From positions 1 through 11,362 of the forward strand of contig JAURQA010000126.1 in the NCBI GenBank assembly GCA_030836345.1: 11,362 nt of DNA, in the 5' to 3' direction. The stretch is from Bacteroidota bacterium. Its GTDB lineage: Bacteria > Bacteroidota > Bacteroidia > NS11-12g > UBA955. The first letter of the stretch is position 1. Every line of letters begins with the position of its first letter. Made by a program: the position numbers and the translations under genes. Below the pieces are notes generated by a model, which was not told where the DNA came from, did not search any database, and saw only the letters and a program-made list of their open reading frames with translations. Below are positions 7,303-11,362 of the stretch, piece after piece.

Positions 7303-9606
7303 CTAAACCATTCTCATTTTAGCAAACTTCACAACCAGCGTTTTTTCGCCGGCTTTTTCAAAGTCAATTTTGGCTTTTTTATTGGAGCCAGTGCCATCCA
7401 AATCCAATACTTGCCCATACCCAAAACGGATATGCTGTATTTTATCACCTACCTTCATACCACTTACGTCTCCCTCTTTAAAGTTGGGGTCAATGGGGTG
7501 AGATGTCGATTTATGGCTGTAGTTCTTTAGCAGAACCGAACTGCGCGTTACCTGCGATTTTTGGTTGCTAGAGACCATAGGGCTTTCTTTTTTCAAGCCA
7601 GCCAAATCCATGTCTACATATTCACTATCAATTTCATCAATAAATCGACTGGGTTCACAGGGTGTCAAATTTCCATACCTAAACCTACTGGTGGCAAAAG
7701 TCACATGTACTTTGCGTTCCGCTCGGGTAATGGCCACATAAAACAAACGGCGTTCTTCCTCCAAGTCCTTGCGGCTCATTAGAGACATTTGACTAGGGAA
7801 TAAGTTCTCTTCCATACCCACGATATATACATTTGGGAACTCCAAACCCTTGCTTGCATGCACCGTCATTAAGTGTACACAGTCCCTATTGGGATCGCTA
7901 TTTTTTTCTATATCGGTATATAATGCGACCTCTTCTAAAAAGTTAGCTAAGGTTTTTTCTTTTTCATTTTCATCATCTTCTACAAACTCTTTAATACTAT
8001 CTAAAAGTTCTAAAAGGTTTTCGTATCTACTTACTCCTTCAACCGTTTTATCAGAGTACATAAATTTAAGCAAGCCAGAATTTTTAGCCACCGCACTTGA
8101 AATTTCATAAGCGTCCTTATCTTTTTGCATTGCGCCAAAACCCTCAATCATCATGTAAAAATTCTTGAGCTTGGTTAAAGTAGCTCCTGATAATTCAGGA
8201 AAGTTCTCTGCTTCTGCAAGTACCTCCCACATGGATCGCTCCTGCTGTTGGCTCAAAAACTGAAGTTTATTAAAGGTGGTGTTTCCAATACCACGGGTTG
8301 GATAGTTAATAATTCTCTTGAGTGCTGCCTCGTCCCTAGGGTTAACCAATAAGCGTAAATAGGCTAATAAGTCCTTTATCTCTTTGCGTTGATAAAAACT
8401 CGTGCCGCCGTATATTTTGTAATCTATACCCAAACGGCGCAGCGCCTCCTCAAAGGTTCTACTTTGGCTATTCGTACGATATAAGATGGCAAAGGCCTTG
8501 TTTGGTAAGGCGTCCTGGTTTTTATCTTCAAAAATACTTTGAGCTACATAACGCGCCTCCTCGGCTTCAGTAATATTCCGTACAATCTTAATTTTGTCCC
8601 CAGTATCGTTTTGAGTCCATACTTTCTTGTCTAATTGTTTCTCGTTATTTTTTATTACCGAACTGGCTGCATTTACAATATTCTTGCTACTTCTATAATT
8701 TTGCTCCAGTTTATAAGTTTTACAATCTGGATAATCACGAGTAAAGTTTAAAATATTTTGAATATTAGCTCCTCTAAAGGCATAAATACTCTGCGCATCA
8801 TCTCCCACTACACAAATATTTTGATTAACTGCAGCCAAACGGCGTGTAATCATATATTGCACATGATTGGTGTCCTGATACTCGTCTACCATCACATGTT
8901 TGAATCGATGCTGCCATTTATACGTAGCCTTAGGATAGTTTTTAAATAAATAAAAGGTATTTACTAAAATATCATCAAAGTCCATTGCACCCGCCTTGTA
9001 GCATCTGTCTTGATAGGCGGAGTATAGTTCATGAAAACGGCTTCGGCGGTTTTGCCTATCCTTTTCCAATAAATCTTCATTTCCTCTATAATCCTTAGGA
9101 GTTACCAGGTTGGTTTTGGCTGCACTTATCCGGCTCAACATCATGCCAGGTTTGTACATCTTATCATCCATGTTCTTCTCCTTCAAAATAGCTTTAATTA
9201 AGCTCTTGCTATCATCACTATCGTATATGGTGAAACTTTGAGGATAGCCTATGGTTTCTGCTTCTTGACGAAGAATTCGAGCAAAAATACTATGAAAGGT
9301 TCCCATCCAAACATTCTTAGCTTCAGGGCCAACCACCGCTTCAATCCGCTCGCGCATTTCGCGCGCAGCCTTATTGGTAAATGTTAACGATAGTATTTTA
9401 AACGGCTCTGTGCCTTTTCGAATGAGGTGAGCAATCCGATAAGTCAACACCCTTGTTTTACCCGAACCTGCGCCTGCAATAATCATTACAGGGCCGTCGG
9501 TTTGAAGCACCGCATCCTTTTGTGCGCCATTCAGGCCATCCAAATAAGGAGGCGAGTCATTATTCTCCCTTCCTCCGTTTAGTATTTCATTAAAATCATC
9601 CAACAT
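7303..9606 (-). CDS. uvrD: UvrD/PcrA-type 3'-5' DNA helicase
   Basis: This is a superfamily 1A ATP-dependent DNA helicase used in nucleotide-excision and mismatch repair and in clearing stalled RNA polymerase or recombinase filaments. All motifs are present in order: Q-motif LNGAQKDAV (25-33), Walker A GAGSGKT (45-51), LTFTNKAAREMRERI (motif Ia, 74-88), DEYQDT (241-246), VGDDAQSIYAFRGA (267-280), EQNYRSS (301-307), TVHASKGLEF (581-590) and FYVAITRAERKV (622-633). The C-terminus has a polar linker (about 665-710), then VGDKIQHIRFGYGQVLDLDG (719-738), the Tudor-like fold that binds RNA polymerase in PcrA/UvrD. This supports UvrD/PcrA rather than Rep or RecB. Its 767 aa are full length. The ATG at 9606 precedes the short acidic N-terminus and is 8 nt from a -7 box. 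UvrD and PcrA cannot be told apart from sequence alone. Confidence 0.95.
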   Translation of the reverse strand: MLDDFNEILNGGRENNDSPPYLDGLNGAQKDAVLQTDGPVMIIAGAGSGKTRVLTYRIAHLIRKGTEPFKILSLTFTNKAAREMRERIEAVVGPEAKNVWMGTFHSIFARILRQEAETIGYPQSFTIYDSDDSKSLIKAILKEKNMDDKMYKPGMMLSRISAAKTNLVTPKDYRGNEDLLEKDRQNRRSRFHELYSAYQDRCYKAGAMDFDDILVNTFYLFKNYPKATYKWQHRFKHVMVDEYQDTNHVQYMITRRLAAVNQNICVVGDDAQSIYAFRGANIQNILNFTRDYPDCKTYKLEQNYRSSKNIVNAASSVIKNNEKQLDKKVWTQNDTGDKIKIVRNITEAEEARYVAQSIFEDKNQDALPNKAFAILYRTNSQSRTFEEALRRLGIDYKIYGGTSFYQRKEIKDLLAYLRLLVNPRDEAALKRIINYPTRGIGNTTFNKLQFLSQQQERSMWEVLAEAENFPELSGATLTKLKNFYMMIEGFGAMQKDKDAYEISSAVAKNSGLLKFMYSDKTVEGVSRYENLLELLDSIKEFVEDDENEKEKTLANFLEEVALYTDIEKNSDPNRDCVHLMTVHASKGLEFPNVYIVGMEENLFPSQMSLMSRKDLEEERRLFYVAITRAERKVHVTFATSRFRYGNLTPCEPSRFIDEIDSEYVDMDLAGLKKESPMVSSNQKSQVTRSSVLLKNYSHKSTSHPIDPNFKEGDVSGMKVGDKIQHIRFGYGQVLDLDGTGSNKKAKIDFEKAGEKTLVVKFAKMRMV

Positions 9607-9614
9607 GGAAAATA

Positions 9615-9622
9615 CAAATTTA
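9615..9622 (-). promoter_or_regulatory. -7 box before the helicase gene
   Basis: On the - strand TAAATTTG matches TAnnTTTG in the 95-bp gap after purN, and ends 8 nt before the helicase ATG. No TTG lies at the usual -33 spacing; the nearest T-run is 14 nt upstream. If used, the mRNA leader would be only a few bases long. Readthrough from purN remains possible. Confidence 0.45.
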
Positions 9623-9701
9623 AGGATGCAAGCGGTAAAACTTCGCCCTAATTGTGAATTGGGGATTACTTTTTAAGAATTTTATATTCTACAGTTGCAG
9701 G

Positions 9702-10271
9702 TTAATTAAGAATACGAGCCAAGCTTCTAGCAAAGTATTCATGTTCCAAATCCTGCACCTTTCGCGCTATATCTGTAGGCCCATCATTGCCATCAATAGC
9801 AACCTTATGCTGTGCTATGATGGAACCCTCATCGTAATGTTCATTGACATAATGAATGGTGATCCCTGTTTCTACTTCATTGGCATCATATACTGCTTTG
9901 TGCACATGCATGCCATACATTCCCTTACCGCCAAAACTTGGCAATAAAGAGGGATGAATATTAACAATGCTCCTCGGATAAAAATCCACCATCGCTTTAG
10001 GAACTTTCAACAAGAAGCCAGCCAATACAATCAACTCAGGCTCAAAGGACTCTATGGCAATTTGAATAAATCCCTTTTCCCAATACTCCCTCGTAAAAGA
10101 CTCAGCATAAATCCCGTACTCCGCTGCTACTTTTAGCGCTCCTGCATTTTCTTTATTACTGAAGATTGCTGCCACTTCTATTCTTCGATGGCCTTTAAAA
10201 TGCTCGCAAATGGCCCTCACATTTGTTCCTGCACCAGAAGCTAAGATAACCAACTGTTTCTTATTCACCAC
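9702..10271 (-). CDS. purN: Phosphoribosylglycinamide formyltransferase (GAR transformylase)
   Basis: This cytosolic enzyme transfers the formyl group of 10-formyl-THF to GAR, the third step of purine synthesis. The phosphate-binding loop is ILASGAGTN (9-17). The catalytic residues are N104 and H106 in VNIHPSLLPSFGGKGMYG and D147 in HYDEGSII, matching E. coli N106, H108 and D144. The length (189 aa) is normal. The KGMYGMHVH segment is the version common in Bacteroidota. The start is GTG; two GTG codons stand in a row (10271 and 10268) with no ATG between them and the upstream stop, so either may be used. The upstream leader is A/T-rich without a Shine-Dalgarno sequence, and a good promoter match lies at 10303-10331. 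The gene lies between the helicase and the transglycosylase on the same strand. No other pur genes are in the window. Confidence 0.95.
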   Translation of the reverse strand: MVNKKQLVILASGAGTNVRAICEHFKGHRRIEVAAIFSNKENAGALKVAAEYGIYAESFTREYWEKGFIQIAIESFEPELIVLAGFLLKVPKAMVDFYPRSIVNIHPSLLPSFGGKGMYGMHVHKAVYDANEVETGITIHYVNEHYDEGSIIAQHKVAIDGNDGPTDIARKVQDLEHEYFARSLARILN

Positions 10272-10302
10272 GAGAGCTAATAAAATTTTTAAAGGAAAGG
10301 GT

Positions 10303-10331
10303 TAAATGTAGAATGAAAGCATCCATGCCAA
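10303..10331 (-). promoter_or_regulatory. Promoter of purN
   Basis: On the - strand TTG (10331-10329) and TACATTTA (10310-10303) are separated by 18 nt, close to the Bacteroidota layout of a -33 TTG and a -7 TAnnTTTG; only the last base of the -7 box deviates. It would give a leader of roughly 25-30 nt before the purN GTG. The spacer holds a small inverted repeat, GCAT-CC-ATGC (10319-10328). Confidence 0.55.
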
Positions 10332-10366
10332 TAATTCTGTCTTTTTTGGAATATATTAGTTGTAAA

Positions 10367-11362
10367 TCAGTATGAGAGCGGAGCGTTTTCTAGCGATTTT
10401 TCTTGAATCTCTAGGTCTTTCCCAAGGATAGGTTTTAAAGTCAGATCATTATCTGAGGATGAAAAACTAGTATTGGTCTCATCCATCCCCTCTGTTTTGG
10501 CTTTGCCGTCACTTATTTTAATTTTTTCAAGTTTCTCTAACACGATCTCCTGCTCTGTTTTTAGTTTTGGCGTTAGAATCTCAACCATTGGAATTTCTTT
10601 TTTAACGCGCACTTTCGTTGTTTTACGGATGCGCAATGTTCTACCTGCGATTATGCGAGAAGATCTCATTCCATTTTGCCGTTTAAGACTCGAAACACTT
10701 ACCCCATACCTTCTGGCAATACTCGTTATATTTTCACCTCTCCGAATGCGGTGATATTTGGTAATCACCCTTTTTTCATACACTGGCATTGCAGCCAATT
10801 CAGCGGCCAAAATTCGATCTTGAATTGAATAAATAGAATCTGTATTCTCTAAAAAAATCATACTCCATTCATAGGGAAGTAAAATACTTGTATTCGATTT
10901 GAGCGTATTTTCCTTCAAGAACTCTCTGTTATAACTCAAGATTTCGTCCTTTTCCACCCCTATATACTGAGCCAAAAAGCGGGTTTCTAAGTCTTTATGA
11001 ATCCGCGTTGAGGCCAATAATTCTCTCCGATCGACTAATTTATTTTGAGAAAAACCACTGAAGTTAAAAATATACGCTGCGGCAATAAATTTTGGGACGT
11101 ATGTCTGCGTTTCCTTAGGTAAAAATCTCTTGATCGACCAAAAATCCATTTTACCACCAGAACGTCTAATAGCCTTTTGAACATTTCCAGCCCCACAGTT
11201 GTATGAGGCAATGGCCAAAAGCCAGTCACCAAAGCGTTTGTATGAACTTCTAAAGTATTCACAAGCTTTTTCTGTACTTCTTATGATGCTTTTACGCTCA
11301 TCCATCTTATAATTAATTGCCATACCCATGTAGCGGCCTGTGTAAGGCATAAACTGCCATAA
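10367..11362 (-). CDS. LysM-containing lytic transglycosylase, MltD-like (5' part missing)
   Basis: This is the C-terminal part of a murein lytic transglycosylase that cleaves MurNAc-GlcNAc bonds in the periplasm. The frame is open to the right edge: the codons before the ATG at 11350 encode L-W-Q-F, completing the family motif LWQFMPxTGR. That ATG is therefore internal and the gene starts outside the window. The catalytic Glu and any signal peptide are upstream and unseen. Numbering from M11350, the SLT fold continues with ALASYNCGAGN-like AIASYNCGAGNV (46-57) and TYVPKFIAAAYI (83-94). A single LysM domain follows at about 199-243 (YHRIRRGENITSIARRYGVS). The last 84 residues are charged, Lys/Glu-rich and probably disordered. 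Relatives often carry two or three LysM repeats. It is separated from purN by a 95-bp gap with a promoter. Confidence 0.9.
   Translation of the reverse strand, partial: LWQFMPYTGRYMGMAINYKMDERKSIIRSTEKACEYFRSSYKRFGDWLLAIASYNCGAGNVQKAIRRSGGKMDFWSIKRFLPKETQTYVPKFIAAAYIFNFSGFSQNKLVDRRELLASTRIHKDLETRFLAQYIGVEKDEILSYNREFLKENTLKSNTSILLPYEWSMIFLENTDSIYSIQDRILAAELAAMPVYEKRVITKYHRIRRGENITSIARRYGVSVSSLKRQNGMRSSRIIAGRTLRIRKTTKVRVKKEIPMVEILTPKLKTEQEIVLEKLEKIKISDGKAKTEGMDETNTSFSSSDNDLTLKPILGKDLEIQEKSLENAPLSY

Noticed and set aside
7216-7530. Open frame on the + strand with an ATG in the intergenic gap
   Set aside because: Most of it is antisense to the conserved C-terminal domain of the helicase and its product resembles no family I know.
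11348-11350. ATG as the start of the transglycosylase
   Set aside because: The frame stays open upstream and encodes L-W-Q-F, the conserved residues directly before M-P in this family; the gene is cut by the window edge.
1-11362. CRISPR array, insertion sequence, toxin-antitoxin or defence system
   Set aside because: No regularly spaced direct repeats, transposase motifs or small paired genes are visible; all long frames are assigned to known housekeeping families.

Overview
The window looks like an ordinary housekeeping stretch of a Bacteroidota (Bacteroidetes) chromosome. Three things point that way. MurF and alanine racemase are fused into one 817-residue protein, an arrangement known from this phylum. 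Promoter-like sites match the phylum's TAnnTTTG -7 box rather than TATAAT. Start codons lack a convincing Shine-Dalgarno sequence and have A/T-rich leaders. Base composition is moderately AT-rich. I cannot place it below phylum level with confidence.

Left part, + strand (3-6088): four tightly packed genes. They are tilS (tRNA-Ile lysidine synthase), a sugar-phosphate nucleotidyltransferase with a C-terminal hexapeptide-repeat domain, the murF-alr fusion, and rarA (AAA+ ATPase of replication-fork maintenance). The last three are separated by 0 and 1 nt and are almost certainly one transcript, probably started by a -7 box at 1343-1350. The murF-alr fusion covers the D-Ala side of cell-wall precursor synthesis: racemisation of L-Ala, and addition of D-Ala-D-Ala to the UDP-MurNAc-tripeptide.

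Middle part (6089-7302): a 53-bp convergent junction is followed by genes on the - strand. These are an alpha/beta hydrolase and, upstream of it, a tRNA-Leu(CAA). The tRNA has its own promoter-like box and a strong intrinsic terminator. The terminator's T-tract ends 4 nt before the hydrolase start codon, which makes it a possible attenuator or start-site structure for that gene. The 183 bp between the tRNA and the next gene hold no credible gene, only the tRNA promoter and a long-spaced inverted repeat.

Right part, - strand (7303-11362): a UvrD/PcrA-type helicase, purN (GAR transformylase), and the C-terminal part of a LysM-containing lytic transglycosylase that runs off the right edge. Promoter-like boxes lie directly upstream of the helicase and purN, so these may be separate transcription units despite sharing a strand.

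I looked for an undescribed system and did not find one. There are no mobile elements, CRISPR arrays, toxin-antitoxin pairs or defence genes. The items most worth a second look are regulatory: the terminator abutting the hydrolase start, two possible leaderless mRNAs, and an atypical loop in TilS.
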